Positions 27,061 through 36,101 are shown, counted from the first letter of the stretch. The stretch is 64,000 bases of DNA from JBBQLG01 sp964251665 (GCA_964251665.1 CAXUKO010000001.1:496001-560000); one strand, 5' to 3'. Notes: generated by a model not told the origin, from the letters alone. A program made the numbers and translations.

Positions 27061-28602
27061 TCACCCCGCCCAATTCTCCCGGTCTAAACTTCGGTACTGA
27101 ATAGCTTCGGCCAGGTGCTCAATCTTGATCTCTTCCGAAGCCGCTAAGTCGGCGATGGTGCGCGACACTTTCAGGATGCGGTCGTAAGCGCGGGCCGACA
27201 GCCCGAGCCGTTCCATCGCCGTTTTCAGCAGCATCCGGCCCGCTTCGCTGATGATACACAACTCCTTTACCATCTGCGACGGCATCATGGCGTTGGAGTA
27301 AATACCCGGATGATCAGCAAACCGCTCGGTCTGAATCTGACGAGCCTTAATGACCCGTTCGCGAATGGTTTCGCTGGTTTCGGCGGGGCGGTTACCCGTC
27401 ATCTGATCGAAGGAAACCGGCGTTACCTCTACGTGCAGGTCGATGCGGTCCAGCAACGGTCCGCTGATTTTGCTCAGGTAGCGTTGCACAACGCCGGGCC
27501 CGCAGACGCACTCTTTGTCCGGGTGATTATAGTAGCCGCAGGGGCAGGGGTTCATGCTGGAGATGAGCTGGAAACTGGCCGGGAATTCAACGGCCCATTT
27601 TGCCCGCGAAATGCTCACCTTCCGGTCTTCCAGGGGTTGCCGCATCACTTCCAGTGCCGAGCGTTTAAACTCGGGTAACTCATCCAGAAACAAAACACCG
27701 TTATGCGCCAGCGAAATCTCGCCCGGCTGCGGAAAACTGCCGCCACCTACCAGCGCGGCATCGGAAATGGTGTGGTGCGGGCTGCGAAACGGCCGCGTCG
27801 AAATCAGGGCCGCTTTATTACCCAACTTCCCGGCAACAGAGTGAATCTTGGTTGTTTCCAGGGCTTCGTGCAGTGTCAGCGGTGGCAAAATGCTGGGCAG
27901 GCGCTTGGCCAGCATCGTTTTACCGGCACCCGGCGGACCAATCATAATCACATTATGGCCACCCGCAGCGGCAATCTCCATCGCCCGCTTAATATTTTCC
28001 TGACCCTGCACGTGGGCAAAATCAGCGTCGTAGGCATTTTGGGTATGGAAAAACAGATCACGCGTGTCGGTAACCAGCGGCTGAATGTCTTTCTTGCCCT
28101 CAAAAAATTCGACGGCATCCAGCATGGTCTCTACCGGTATAATGTCAATATTATTAACGATTGACGCTTCGGGAGCATTTTCGGTAGGTAGAATAAATCC
28201 TTTAAACCCTCGTTTGCGCGCTTCGATGGCAATGGGCAGCACACCTTTGATGGGCCGTAGCCGTCCATCGAGCGAGAGCTCGCCCATAATAATGTAGTCC
28301 TCCAGATTTTTGACGGCGGTTAACTGTTCCGACGATTGCAGTACACAGAGTGCAATGGGCAGATCGTAGGAGGAACCTTCTTTCCGAATATCGGCCGGGG
28401 CCAGGTTAACAACCACTTTTTGGCGGGGCATCCGGTAGCCGAAGAATTTTAGTGAGGCTTCTACACGCTGTTCGCTTTCTTTAACAGCACTGTCGGGCAG
28501 GCCAACCATATGGAAGCGCATGCCCTGCCCAACGGTTACTTCAATGGTGATACTCGTGGCATTAACGCCATAAACGGCGCTGCCGTAGGTTTTGGCCAGC
28601 AT
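27061..28602 (-). CDS. comM: YifB/ComM-family Mg-chelatase-like AAA ATPase
   Basis: 513 residues with the three-domain plan of the family: an N-terminal ChlI-like/Lon-protease-like domain (MGELSLDGRLRPIKGVLP), a central AAA module with Walker A GPPGAGKTMLAKRLP and Walker B FLDELPEF, and a C-terminal Mg-chelatase helical domain (RTIADLAASEEIKIEHLAEA). A cysteine cluster CPCGYYNHPDKECVC lies after Walker B. ComM is a hexameric helicase that promotes branch migration during natural transformation. Whether this bacterium is transformable is not shown. Confidence 0.94.
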   Translation of the reverse strand: MLAKTYGSAVYGVNATSITIEVTVGQGMRFHMVGLPDSAVKESEQRVEASLKFFGYRMPRQKVVVNLAPADIRKEGSSYDLPIALCVLQSSEQLTAVKNLEDYIIMGELSLDGRLRPIKGVLPIAIEARKRGFKGFILPTENAPEASIVNNIDIIPVETMLDAVEFFEGKKDIQPLVTDTRDLFFHTQNAYDADFAHVQGQENIKRAMEIAAAGGHNVIMIGPPGAGKTMLAKRLPSILPPLTLHEALETTKIHSVAGKLGNKAALISTRPFRSPHHTISDAALVGGGSFPQPGEISLAHNGVLFLDELPEFKRSALEVMRQPLEDRKVSISRAKWAVEFPASFQLISSMNPCPCGYYNHPDKECVCGPGVVQRYLSKISGPLLDRIDLHVEVTPVSFDQMTGNRPAETSETIRERVIKARQIQTERFADHPGIYSNAMMPSQMVKELCIISEAGRMLLKTAMERLGLSARAYDRILKVSRTIADLAASEEIKIEHLAEAIQYRSLDRENWAG

Positions 28603-28690
28603 GAAGGCGGAGTGTTAACGGATAAAGACAAGTACGGATATGACCGGGTTTCGGTAGCCAAAAATAAGCGTTTATCCGACGACTTTATCA

Positions 28691-28757
28691 GACCACGGTT
28701 TTGACCGTGGGTTTATCCGGCGATTCTGGTAGGCCACAGTTTTAACCATAGGATTCA
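28691..28757. repeat. Two tandem imperfect CCACGGTTTTGACCGTGG-like repeats
   Basis: The unit at 28691-28716 has the short palindrome CCACGGT-TTTG-ACCGTGG. A diverged copy follows at 28732-28757 (GGCCACAGTTTTAACCATAGG). They lie in the 284-bp gap between comM and the small lipoprotein. Function is unknown. They may be remnants of a dispersed intergenic repeat. Confidence 0.5.
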
Positions 28758-28828
28758 CAAGGGGCGATAAAATCGGCGCGACTAAAACCCTGAACGTACA
28801 TTTTCCGTTAAGAATCACGCAGCGTGAG

Positions 28829-28860
28829 TTTCCAAAAGTGTGTTTTGAGACTTACCTTTG
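28829..28860 (+). promoter_or_regulatory. Promoter of the small lipoprotein gene
   Basis: A perfect -7 element TACCTTTG at 28853-28860 with TTTC (28829-28832) 20 nt upstream, one base from TTTG. The start codon is 26 nt after the -7 box. This supports the ATG at 28887 rather than the longer frame. Confidence 0.65.
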
Positions 28861-28886
28861 CCGAATCAATTCGAGATCAAGCAGCT

Positions 28887-29165
28887 ATGAAACATACAAT
28901 TGGTAAAGGTTTAGTGGTATTGGCGATGCTGTCGCTGGCTTCCTGCGACTATCAGAAGTACAATACCATTCGGCAGGCCGATTACCGTGCCGGTGATTAT
29001 AATGTGAAATACAACGCTGGCGATGAGAATGTGTACGGGCGTGGCAAAGATTCGGCCGCCGTGCAGTCAAATTATAAATACGCACCAAACCCAGCGTTGG
29101 AAGAGCGTACGCAGAAAATCCGTGAGAAGCTTTTTGGTGCCGGTACCATCGGCGAAGGTGCTTAA
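28887..29165 (+). CDS. Small lipoprotein of unknown function
   Basis: 92 residues with a clean lipoprotein signal: MKHTIGKGLVVLAMLSLASC, with Cys20 as the lipidated residue. The mature part is short, polar and Tyr/Asn-rich (YRAGDYNVKYNAGDENVYG) and ends in a charged helix (ALEERTQKIREKLFG). No family is recognised. It is flanked by its own promoter and a strong terminator, so it is a monocistronic gene, probably real and well expressed. Confidence 0.75.
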   Translation: MKHTIGKGLVVLAMLSLASCDYQKYNTIRQADYRAGDYNVKYNAGDENVYGRGKDSAAVQSNYKYAPNPALEERTQKIREKLFGAGTIGEGA

Positions 29166-29192
29166 GCGCCGTTGCCGCTATTCAGATACGCT

Positions 29193-29237
29193 AAAGCGAT
29201 GCATCGACCCCGTTACAGGCCGATGCATCGCTTTTTT
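29193..29237 (+). terminator. Terminator of the small lipoprotein gene
   Basis: Perfect 14-bp stem AAAGCGATGCATCG (29193-29206) with CGATGCATCGCTTT (29221-29234), followed by a T-run. Confidence 0.92.
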
Positions 29238-29364
29238 GCGTTTAAGCCGGTGCATTTACGAAGCGGTCACCCCGTATATAATTATTTTACGTTATTTTAC
29301 AGGAGATTTATACTATTAGTAGTACTATTTTTATAAAATCCATATTTAAACCAGTCTACCTATC

Positions 29365-30441
29365 ATGAATGTAGCGCTCGTCACCGGATCAGCCGGTCTA
29401 ATCGGCAGTGAAGCCGTTGCCTTTTTTGCCGATAAATTCGACCTCGTTGTCGGTATTGATAATAACATGCGGCAGTATTTCTTCGGGACTGACGGCTCGA
29501 CGGACTGGAACCGCGACCGTATTCAGGAAAACTTCTCCAATTATCAGCACCGGGTGGCCGACATTCGGAACGTGTCGGAACTGGAAGCAATTTTTGGTGA
29601 ATTTGGTAACGATATTAAACTGGTACTCCACGCAGCCGCGCAACCCAGCCACGATTGGGCCGCCCGCGAACCCTTCACCGACTTCACCATTAACGCCAAT
29701 GGTACACTGAATATGCTCGAAATGACGCGCCTTCACTGCCCTGAGGCTGTGTTCGTCTTCACGTCGACCAATAAAGTATATGGCGATAATCCTAATTTCC
29801 TCCCGTTAGTCGAAACCGAAACGCGCTGGGAAATTGATGAGAACCACCCGTATTTCAAAAACGGTATCGACGAGAACCTGAGCATCGACCATACCAAACA
29901 TTCGCTCTTTGGTGCCTCGAAAGTGGCGGCCGATGTGCTGGTTCAGGAGTACGGCCGGTACTTTGGCATGAAAACTGGTGTTTTCCGGGGTGGATGCCTG
30001 ACTGGGCCAAACCATTCGGGCGCGCAGTTGCACGGGTTCCTGGCTTATCTGATGAAGTGCGCCATCACGGGCAATCACTACACCATTTTTGGTTACAAAG
30101 GCAAGCAGGTACGCGACAACATTCACAGCTATGACCTGGTGAATATGTTCTGGCATTTTTATCAGGACCCGCGCCCCGGCGAAGTATATAACGCTGGGGG
30201 TGGCCGCCACGCTAACTGTTCGATGCTGGAAGGTATCGCGCTTTGCGAAGAAATTTCGGGTAACAAAATGAGTTTCAGCTATTCAGAAACAAACCGCATC
30301 GGCGACCACATCTGGTATATCAGTGACCTGAGCAAGTTTAAGGCGCATTATCCCGGCTGGAACTGGAGTTACGACCTCAAGCAAACGCTGGTGCAGATGC
30401 ACGACAGCATGGCTAAACGGTTAAACCAGCCTGTTTTATAG
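29365..30441 (+). CDS. NAD-dependent sugar epimerase/dehydratase (CDP-tyvelose epimerase-like)
   Basis: A 358-residue extended short-chain dehydrogenase. The NAD-binding TGSAGLIG is at residues 7-14, with LHAAAQPSHDWA and FTSTNKVYGD following in order. Overall it resembles CDP-paratose/tyvelose 2-epimerases. The usual catalytic YxxxK reads FGASK: Phe182 replaces Tyr, while Lys186 is kept. Later GGCLTGPNHSG and VRDNIHSYDLV match the substrate domain. It opens the glycan cluster and probably supplies a modified sugar or nucleotide sugar. An AT-rich leader precedes it. The missing Tyr makes the exact reaction uncertain. Confidence 0.8.
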   Translation: MNVALVTGSAGLIGSEAVAFFADKFDLVVGIDNNMRQYFFGTDGSTDWNRDRIQENFSNYQHRVADIRNVSELEAIFGEFGNDIKLVLHAAAQPSHDWAAREPFTDFTINANGTLNMLEMTRLHCPEAVFVFTSTNKVYGDNPNFLPLVETETRWEIDENHPYFKNGIDENLSIDHTKHSLFGASKVAADVLVQEYGRYFGMKTGVFRGGCLTGPNHSGAQLHGFLAYLMKCAITGNHYTIFGYKGKQVRDNIHSYDLVNMFWHFYQDPRPGEVYNAGGGRHANCSMLEGIALCEEISGNKMSFSYSETNRIGDHIWYISDLSKFKAHYPGWNWSYDLKQTLVQMHDSMAKRLNQPVL

Positions 30442-30465
30442 GCTTTGTAAATTAATAGTATCTGT

Positions 30466-30519
30466 AAATTTGCGGGTAAATGACTGCCAGCGTATCGTCA
30501 GTCGTTTACCCGCAAATTT
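30466..30519 (+). terminator. Terminator-like inverted repeat between epimerase and methyltransferase
   Basis: Arms of 21 nt (30466-30486 and 30499-30519) with one G-U-compatible mismatch and a 12-nt loop, followed by TTTTT. The left arm includes TAAATTTG (30465-30472), a full -7 match, with TTTG only 17 nt upstream. The element could therefore combine a terminator with a weak promoter for the next gene. Confidence 0.75.
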
Positions 30520-30562
30520 TTCCGCTCAGGCGGCCCGCCACTACTTACATTAACCTTTTCGC

Positions 30563-31444
30563 ATGACACAAGACGCTTTTTTACAGACCCTGCGCTCACC
30601 GGAAACCGGGGCCTCATTAATAATCTCCGACGATCAGCACCTCCTGACGGCTCCCGATGGAACTACGTACGATGTATTAGATGGGGGCATCGTTAACATG
30701 CTGTATCCCAGGGAATTACTGGCAGAGGATGCCCGCGAGCAGTTCCTGTACGATCAGGCATACCTGCGCTACGATCGGGGTGTTTCGTGGGTGTTCGAGA
30801 CACTGAATGGCTCAGATGAAGCGGCTACGCGTCAGTTCATGATTAGCCTCATGGAACTGAAACCCGGCATGACCGTGATCGAAGTCGGTGCCGGTACCGG
30901 TAAAGATTCGGCCCTGATTGTGGAGCAGGTAGCACCCGGTGGCACGGCGGTTCTGTCGGACCTGTCGCCGAATATGCTGCGGTTGGCGACGCAAAAAATT
31001 CAGCCGCAGGACGTTGATGTGCATTTTCTGCTGGCTAATGGAGCATACCTCCCGTTTGCCGACAATACCTTCGATGCGCTGTTCCATTTCGGTGGAATCA
31101 ATACGTTTTCACAGCGTCGCGAGGCTTTTCTGGAGATGACACGCGTGGTGCGTCCGGGTGGTAAAATTGTGATTGGTGACGAAAGTGTAGCACCCTGGCT
31201 CCGGCAGACGCCAACGTATGAAATGCTGCTGAAAGCCAATCCGCTATTCCGGGCGGAAGTGCCACTGGAAGATGTGCCGGCCAACGCCCTGAACTTCAAA
31301 CTGCACTGGATTTTCGGGAACGCATTCTACGTCATGGAGTATGTCGTGGGCGAAACAGCACCCGAAGTAAACGTCGATTTACCCATCCCCGGCAAGGATT
31401 TTGTTGATACCTGGCGTATCCGGTCGGAGAAAGAAAATAGTTAA
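30563..31444 (+). CDS. SAM-dependent methyltransferase in the glycan cluster
   Basis: 293 residues. The first 60 resemble a Trm112/YbaR-like leader (SPETGASLIISDDQ, TYDVLDGGIVNML) without its metal cysteines. A class I methyltransferase domain follows: VIEVGAGTGKDSALI (SAM loop), VLSDLSPNML, PFADNTFDALFHFGGI and VVRPGGKIVIGDE. Co-directional with the epimerase and the GH43-like gene. Methylation of a sugar or glycan end is the likely role by context. The substrate is not known. Confidence 0.82.
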   Translation: MTQDAFLQTLRSPETGASLIISDDQHLLTAPDGTTYDVLDGGIVNMLYPRELLAEDAREQFLYDQAYLRYDRGVSWVFETLNGSDEAATRQFMISLMELKPGMTVIEVGAGTGKDSALIVEQVAPGGTAVLSDLSPNMLRLATQKIQPQDVDVHFLLANGAYLPFADNTFDALFHFGGINTFSQRREAFLEMTRVVRPGGKIVIGDESVAPWLRQTPTYEMLLKANPLFRAEVPLEDVPANALNFKLHWIFGNAFYVMEYVVGETAPEVNVDLPIPGKDFVDTWRIRSEKENS

Positions 31445-31447
31445 TGA

Positions 31448-31534
31448 GTTTATAGTTTGTCATCCTAAGGAACGAAGGATCTTGGCGATTTGGTGGCTAA
31501 GATCCTTCGTTCCTTAGGATGACAAACTATAAAC
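31448..31534. repeat. Perfect 36-bp inverted repeat of the GTCATCCT/GAAGGATCT family
   Basis: Arms 31448-31483 and 31499-31534 are exact reverse complements with a 15-nt loop. They contain TTTGTCATCCTAAG and CGAAGGATCTT, the same outer and inner blocks as the 47-bp palindrome at 61377-61481. The repeat ends 26 nt before the next start codon. Confidence 0.95.
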
Positions 31535-31560
31535 TACTACCTACTAATTGATAACAAGAA

Positions 31561-32499
31561 ATGCCCTGGATTAAAAAAGGTCTTGTGTACAAACCCGATG
31601 GGTCGCTGGCGCATAGCCGCACACACGCACAGGTTCCGTTCGCTTATAAACATCCCGATTTTCTGCGGGTTTATTTCTCCTCGCGGGATGATAAAGGCCA
31701 GTCCCGGCCCACATTTATTGATGTCGACTACGACGACCCAACCCGGATTCTGAACATTCACGACCGGCCTGTACTGGAACTGGGCGGTCCCGGTGAATAT
31801 GACGAAACAGGAGCCATGCCTGCCTGGTTTGTCGACATGCCCAACGGCGACATCTGGCTGTATTACACCGGTTGGAACCGTACCTGGAATTCGTATCGGC
31901 TGTCGATGGGCCTGTCTGTAAGTACCGATGGCGGACTAACGTTTAAAAAGATGTTTACCGGCCCCATTATGGATCGCTCCATTCAGAACCCGATCTGGGC
32001 GGCTCAGCCGTCGGTGATGCGCGAGGCCGATGGTACGTGGCGGATGTGGTATATTTCTGGACAGAAGTGTGAGTACATTCACGACTACCCGGAGCCCTAC
32101 TATCGCGGCCAATCGGCTACCTCACGCGATGGTATCCGCTGGGACATCAGCGATGTGCCGACGCTTGAATTTGACGACTTTCTGCACGCTGTCGGCCGAC
32201 CGAGCGTTTTTAAGGAAGATGGCTTATACAAAATGTTCTACTCGTACCGGCACTCCCGCGACTACCGCACTGATCGCGATCAGAGTTACCGGTTGGGTTA
32301 CGCAGAGTCGGTAGATGGAACAAACTGGGAGCGGAAGGACCAACTGGTTGGCATTGCCAAGTCCGAAAATCCTGATGACTTTGATTATAATATGATCGAG
32401 TACGCGCATGTGTATGAACACAATGGCCGGAAATATATGTTATACAACGGTAACGGGTTCGGCGCGGCTGGATTCTCCTACGCTATCTGGGAAGATTAA
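31561..32499 (+). CDS. GH43/GH32-like five-bladed beta-propeller protein
   Basis: 312 residues with the repeated blade pattern of glycosidase-like propellers: LRVYFSSRDDKG, GDIWLYYTGWN, WRMWYISGQK, YKMFYSYRHS and KYMLYNGNG, each an aromatic strand following an Asp/Gly turn. Such proteins occur in surface-glycan clusters as glycosidases or glycan-binding enzymes. There is no signal peptide, so it probably acts in the cytoplasm on precursors or nucleotide sugars. Catalytic acids cannot be assigned by eye. It sits between two palindromes, in line with the methyltransferase and dioxygenase genes. Confidence 0.7.
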   Translation: MPWIKKGLVYKPDGSLAHSRTHAQVPFAYKHPDFLRVYFSSRDDKGQSRPTFIDVDYDDPTRILNIHDRPVLELGGPGEYDETGAMPAWFVDMPNGDIWLYYTGWNRTWNSYRLSMGLSVSTDGGLTFKKMFTGPIMDRSIQNPIWAAQPSVMREADGTWRMWYISGQKCEYIHDYPEPYYRGQSATSRDGIRWDISDVPTLEFDDFLHAVGRPSVFKEDGLYKMFYSYRHSRDYRTDRDQSYRLGYAESVDGTNWERKDQLVGIAKSENPDDFDYNMIEYAHVYEHNGRKYMLYNGNGFGAAGFSYAIWED

Positions 32500-32504
32500 A
32501 ATAA

Positions 32505-32553
32505 GTTTATAGGTGCGTTGCCGGTCGCTTAAACCGGCAACGCACCTATAAAC
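32505..32553. repeat. Perfect 21-bp inverted repeat
   Basis: Arms 32505-32525 and 32533-32553 are exact reverse complements around a 7-nt loop. The outer GTTTATAG block is shared with the palindrome at 31448. It lies 17 nt before the next start codon and fills most of the 71-bp spacer. Confidence 0.93.
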
Positions 32554-32570
32554 CACAAACAACAAACAAA

Positions 32571-33404
32571 ATGCTATCGTCAGAGCAAATTGAACAATAC
32601 CGCCGGGATGGTTTTCTGCTTTTAAAAGGTGCATTAGATCGGGACATTGTGGCTGATATTTATCGGGAAGCCCGCGAAATTTATGCGCAGCAGATTCAGC
32701 ACGTACTGGGTCAGTCGGTCGATATCGAAGACCGCGATGCTTTTGAGGCCGCTATGTTTGCCTTCTTCGAGAAAGATTTCAACGCCTTTGTCAACACCGG
32801 CAAGACGGTTCAGCACACGATCTCCCTGCATAAGTTAGGGGTGAGCGATGCCATTCTGGATCTGGTGAAAGCGGTTGGCGTAGAAAAGCCCTCTATCGCC
32901 GTGCGCCCGGCAATGCAGTTCAATAGCCGCTTTCTGTCGAAAGATGGCAGCACACACTGGAAATTGGGTGCCCACCAGGACTGGCGTACCGGGCAGGGCT
33001 CGCTCGATAGCGTTGTTATTTGGTTTCCAATGGTACCGGCTGCCGAAGAAATTGGTGCCCTTCAGGTCATTCCGGGTAGCCACACGGCCGGGCTGATGCA
33101 GGCCAACACAACAGGTTATGCCGGTTCCATCACCGACGACCTGCGCGAAGAAGATTATGTACAGACGGAATACGAAGTGGGCGATGTGTTGATTTTTTCG
33201 GCTTTTCTTGTTCACCGGTCGGGTAATAACGTCACGCGGAATATTCGCTGGTCGGTGCAATTGCGGTACAATAACCTGCTGGAGCCGACCTTCATTGAAC
33301 GGGGTTATCCAATGCCGTACATTTACAAGCCTCAGGAAGAACTCATCACGCCTGATTTCCCGAAACCAGCTCAGTTGCTGGGTATTTACGAAACCGCCAA
33401 CTGA
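32571..33404 (+). CDS. Phytanoyl-CoA dioxygenase-family protein
   Basis: A 277-residue Fe(II)/2-oxoglutarate oxygenase. The iron triad is visible: AHQDWRTGQGS gives the HxD pair, and FLVHRSGNNVTRNIRWSVQLRY gives the distal His with the Arg that binds 2-oxoglutarate. The N-terminal segment YRRDGFLLLKGAL is typical of the PhyH family. In glycan clusters such enzymes hydroxylate or dehydrogenate sugars or lipid carriers. The GT2 gene follows 20 nt later without a palindrome, suggesting tight co-transcription. Confidence 0.86.
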   Translation: MLSSEQIEQYRRDGFLLLKGALDRDIVADIYREAREIYAQQIQHVLGQSVDIEDRDAFEAAMFAFFEKDFNAFVNTGKTVQHTISLHKLGVSDAILDLVKAVGVEKPSIAVRPAMQFNSRFLSKDGSTHWKLGAHQDWRTGQGSLDSVVIWFPMVPAAEEIGALQVIPGSHTAGLMQANTTGYAGSITDDLREEDYVQTEYEVGDVLIFSAFLVHRSGNNVTRNIRWSVQLRYNNLLEPTFIERGYPMPYIYKPQEELITPDFPKPAQLLGIYETAN

Positions 33405-33424
33405 CAACGGGGCGGCACCGCTGT

Positions 33425-34414
33425 ATGCTTAAAGTTAGCGTAACGATACTGACCTTCAATCAGGCTAAATTTATTGGTCAAACCATCGAGAGTGCCCTCG
33501 CCCAGCAAACGAATTTCGACTATGAAATTCTGGTGGGTGACGACTGCTCGACCGATGGTGCCCGCGACATCATCGCCGACTACGAACGGCGGTATCCGGG
33601 TAAAGTTCGGGCCGTGCTGCACCCGCGCAATCTGGGGCAGAACGGCCTTTTTAATACTATCGAAACGTTAAAGCTGGCGCAAGGGCAATACATTGCCGCA
33701 CTTGATGGCGACGATTACTGGACCGATTCGCTGAAACTCCAGAAACAGGTTGATTTTCTGGACGCTCATCCCGATTTCTCCGCCTGTTTCCACAATGCCC
33801 TGATTACGTACGAAATGGGCACCGGACGGTCGCTGCTTCCCGACCAGATCCTGAATCCTCCCGATCAGAAAGCCGTGATAACGGTGGAGGACCTGGTTGG
33901 CGAGGATGAAATCTGGTTTATGGCGACGTCAGCGGTGATGTTTCGTAACGGACTGATGCACTATCCCGACTGGTTTCTGAAATCGTCGAGTGGGGACATC
34001 CCACGGTATATTATTCTGGCGAAGAACGGTCCCATCGGGTACCTGCCTGATCTGATGTCGGTGTACCGGAAAAACCCGAACGGGGCCAGTTTCCACGACA
34101 ATTACCGCGATGCAGGTTTTCTGCTGAACCGGATAGCTATGTATAAAGGCATTAATCTGGAACTCGGCCATGCTTACGATGGTCTGTTACGAAAAAATAT
34201 TGCCCGCTATTACCGGATGCTGCTCGATGTACCCCAGTATAAAGACCAGTATACACGCCGGGTTGGCACAGCGCTGACGTATCTGAAACTCGCACAGCCT
34301 GCCTTCCGGGCGACAAAAGAAATCATTCGGGATTATGTGCTGCCAAAATGGGGCCGTAGTATCTATGTGTTTCTGGCCCTGCTACCTCACCGATTAACCG
34401 GTGCCACCAAATGA
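33425..34414 (+). CDS. Family 2 glycosyltransferase
   Basis: 329 residues with a GT-A fold: VSVTILTFNQAKFIGQTIESAL, then ILVGDDCSTDGA for nucleotide binding and YIAALDGDDYWTD as the DxD metal motif. A C-terminal helical region follows. No transmembrane segments, so a soluble or peripheral cytoplasmic enzyme. It overlaps the next GT2 gene by 4 nt (ATGA), indicating translational coupling. The two share most motifs (SVC/SVT start, GDDYWTD), so they are probably old duplicates. Confidence 0.92.
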   Translation: MLKVSVTILTFNQAKFIGQTIESALAQQTNFDYEILVGDDCSTDGARDIIADYERRYPGKVRAVLHPRNLGQNGLFNTIETLKLAQGQYIAALDGDDYWTDSLKLQKQVDFLDAHPDFSACFHNALITYEMGTGRSLLPDQILNPPDQKAVITVEDLVGEDEIWFMATSAVMFRNGLMHYPDWFLKSSSGDIPRYIILAKNGPIGYLPDLMSVYRKNPNGASFHDNYRDAGFLLNRIAMYKGINLELGHAYDGLLRKNIARYYRMLLDVPQYKDQYTRRVGTALTYLKLAQPAFRATKEIIRDYVLPKWGRSIYVFLALLPHRLTGATK

Positions 34415-35235
34415 CGCACCTGTCTCCCAAAGTCAGCGTTTGTGTACCGACCTATAATCACGAGTCGTACATCGCGCAGATGCTCGACGGCGCACTCGCT
34501 CAGCAAACGACGTTTCCCATTGAGATTATCATTGGGGATGATGCATCAACAGACAACGCTCCAGCCACTATCCGGCGGTATGCCGATCAATATCCATCGC
34601 TGATTCGGGCATTTCTGCATCCCGAGAACCTGGGACCCACCGAGCCAAAGGAGTTTGCCGGTCGCAATAATGTGATCGCACTCCTGAAAGCGTGTCGGGG
34701 CGAATACGTCGCCCTGTGCGAAGGCGACGATTACTGGACCGATCCGCTGAAACTGCAAAAGCAGGTCGAACTCCTGGAGGCTAATCCGACGTTTTCGTTT
34801 GCGCATCATAATGTGGAAGTGATCTATGAGGATGGTTCGCCTTCCCATGCGTTTAATGCGCCCGACCAGCCGCTGATAAGCACCGTAGCCGACGTAGTGG
34901 CCGACCGTTGGTTTTTTGCGACCGCCAGCATTCTCTACCGTAATTATTTCAAAACGGAAAATTTTGCTGACTGGCACGCCCACGCTGCGGCCGGAGACTG
35001 GGCATTGGTGATTCAGCTAGCTGCTCATGGTCCAATTGGCTATCTACCTGATGTGATGGGCGTTTACCGAAAACACCGGGGCGGTTTGAGTAATGTGCAG
35101 TCGGGCCACAACCGATTTTTTCTGGCGAACCGGAAAGCTATGTTTGCCGATGTGGATAAGTGGCTGGGTTATCAACACCACGAAGTTATCCAGCAAACGA
35201 TTCAGCGGTACAGGGATTTGCTCGAAACGGTGTAA
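34411..35235 (+). CDS. Family 2 glycosyltransferase
   Basis: 274 residues with the same GT-A plan as its upstream neighbour: VSVCVPTYNHESYIAQML, IIIGDDASTDNA and YVALCEGDDYWTDPLKLQKQ. It also keeps FFATASILYRN and GPIGYLPDVMGVYRKH, matching motifs of the upstream protein. Likely adds the adjoining sugar in the same repeat unit, although donor and acceptor are unknown. Confidence 0.92.
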   Translation: MTHLSPKVSVCVPTYNHESYIAQMLDGALAQQTTFPIEIIIGDDASTDNAPATIRRYADQYPSLIRAFLHPENLGPTEPKEFAGRNNVIALLKACRGEYVALCEGDDYWTDPLKLQKQVELLEANPTFSFAHHNVEVIYEDGSPSHAFNAPDQPLISTVADVVADRWFFATASILYRNYFKTENFADWHAHAAAGDWALVIQLAAHGPIGYLPDVMGVYRKHRGGLSNVQSGHNRFFLANRKAMFADVDKWLGYQHHEVIQQTIQRYRDLLETV

Positions 35236-35328
35236 TTTTGGCTTGACGGGCTCGGACATTCAGGTGCTTTTTGTCTTCCCGCAGTCAACGTACAACCTGA
35301 TAAACAGACTTCACGAAAACAACTGCCC

Positions 35329-36099
35329 ATGAAATTGAGCGTCATTATTCCAGCCTACAACGAAGAAGAGTCGCTGCCACCAACCCTGCGTTTGCTGTAT
35401 CAAACGCTGGCCAAGCATGGTGTGCCGCACGAAATATGTGTTACGAACGATAATTCCAAAGACGGTACACTGGCGATGCTCGAACGGCTGTCGGCCGAAA
35501 TTCCGACACTGGTTTACTTTACAAATCCCGGTCCTAATGGCTTTGGCTATGCCGTCCGCTACGGGTTGGAGCGCTTCACGGGCGACTGTGTAGCTGTTTT
35601 CATGGCCGATATGTCCGACGACCCGGAAGATTTAGTAAAGTTTTACCACAAAATGCTGGAAGGCAATTGGGATGCGGTTTTTGGCTCCCGCTGGATTAAG
35701 GGTGGACGGGTAGTGGATTATCCGGGCGTGAAAAAATTAGTAAACCGGGTAGCCAATCTCATTGTACGGATGCTGATGGGGATCAACTACGATGACACGA
35801 CCAATGCGTTCAAACTGTACAAGCGCGAAACGATTGAAGGCATCAAGCCTTTTCTGGCTCCGCACTTTAACCTCACGATTGAATTGCCACTGAAAGCCAT
35901 TGTTCGTGGCTATACATTTACGGTGCTGCCCAATAGCTGGACCAACCGGAAATACGGTGAATCAAAGCTAAAGATTAAAGAGATGGGTAGCCGGTACTTC
36001 TTTATCCTGATGTACTGCGTTATTGAGAAGTACTTCTCCCGGGGTGATTACCGCAAGAAAACGCCAACGGCCGTTCCAGCAGCAGCGGTTAGCCGCTAA
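35329..36099 (+). CDS. Dolichol-phosphate-mannose-synthase-like GT2 glycosyltransferase
   Basis: 256 residues: LSVIIPAYNEEESLPPTL, VTNDNSKDGT, then VAVFMADMSDDPED as the metal-binding segment and the DPM1-type block VFGSRWIKGGRVVDYPGVK. It resembles polyprenyl-phosphate sugar transferases but lacks the C-terminal transmembrane helices of the ArnC/GtrB type. GDP-mannose from manC at 10.6 kb would be a fitting donor (inference). It is last in the cluster and its stop is 2 nt from the stop of the convergent membrane-protein gene. Confidence 0.9.
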   Translation: MKLSVIIPAYNEEESLPPTLRLLYQTLAKHGVPHEICVTNDNSKDGTLAMLERLSAEIPTLVYFTNPGPNGFGYAVRYGLERFTGDCVAVFMADMSDDPEDLVKFYHKMLEGNWDAVFGSRWIKGGRVVDYPGVKKLVNRVANLIVRMLMGINYDDTTNAFKLYKRETIEGIKPFLAPHFNLTIELPLKAIVRGYTFTVLPNSWTNRKYGESKLKIKEMGSRYFFILMYCVIEKYFSRGDYRKKTPTAVPAAAVSR

Positions 36100-36101
36100 G
36101 G

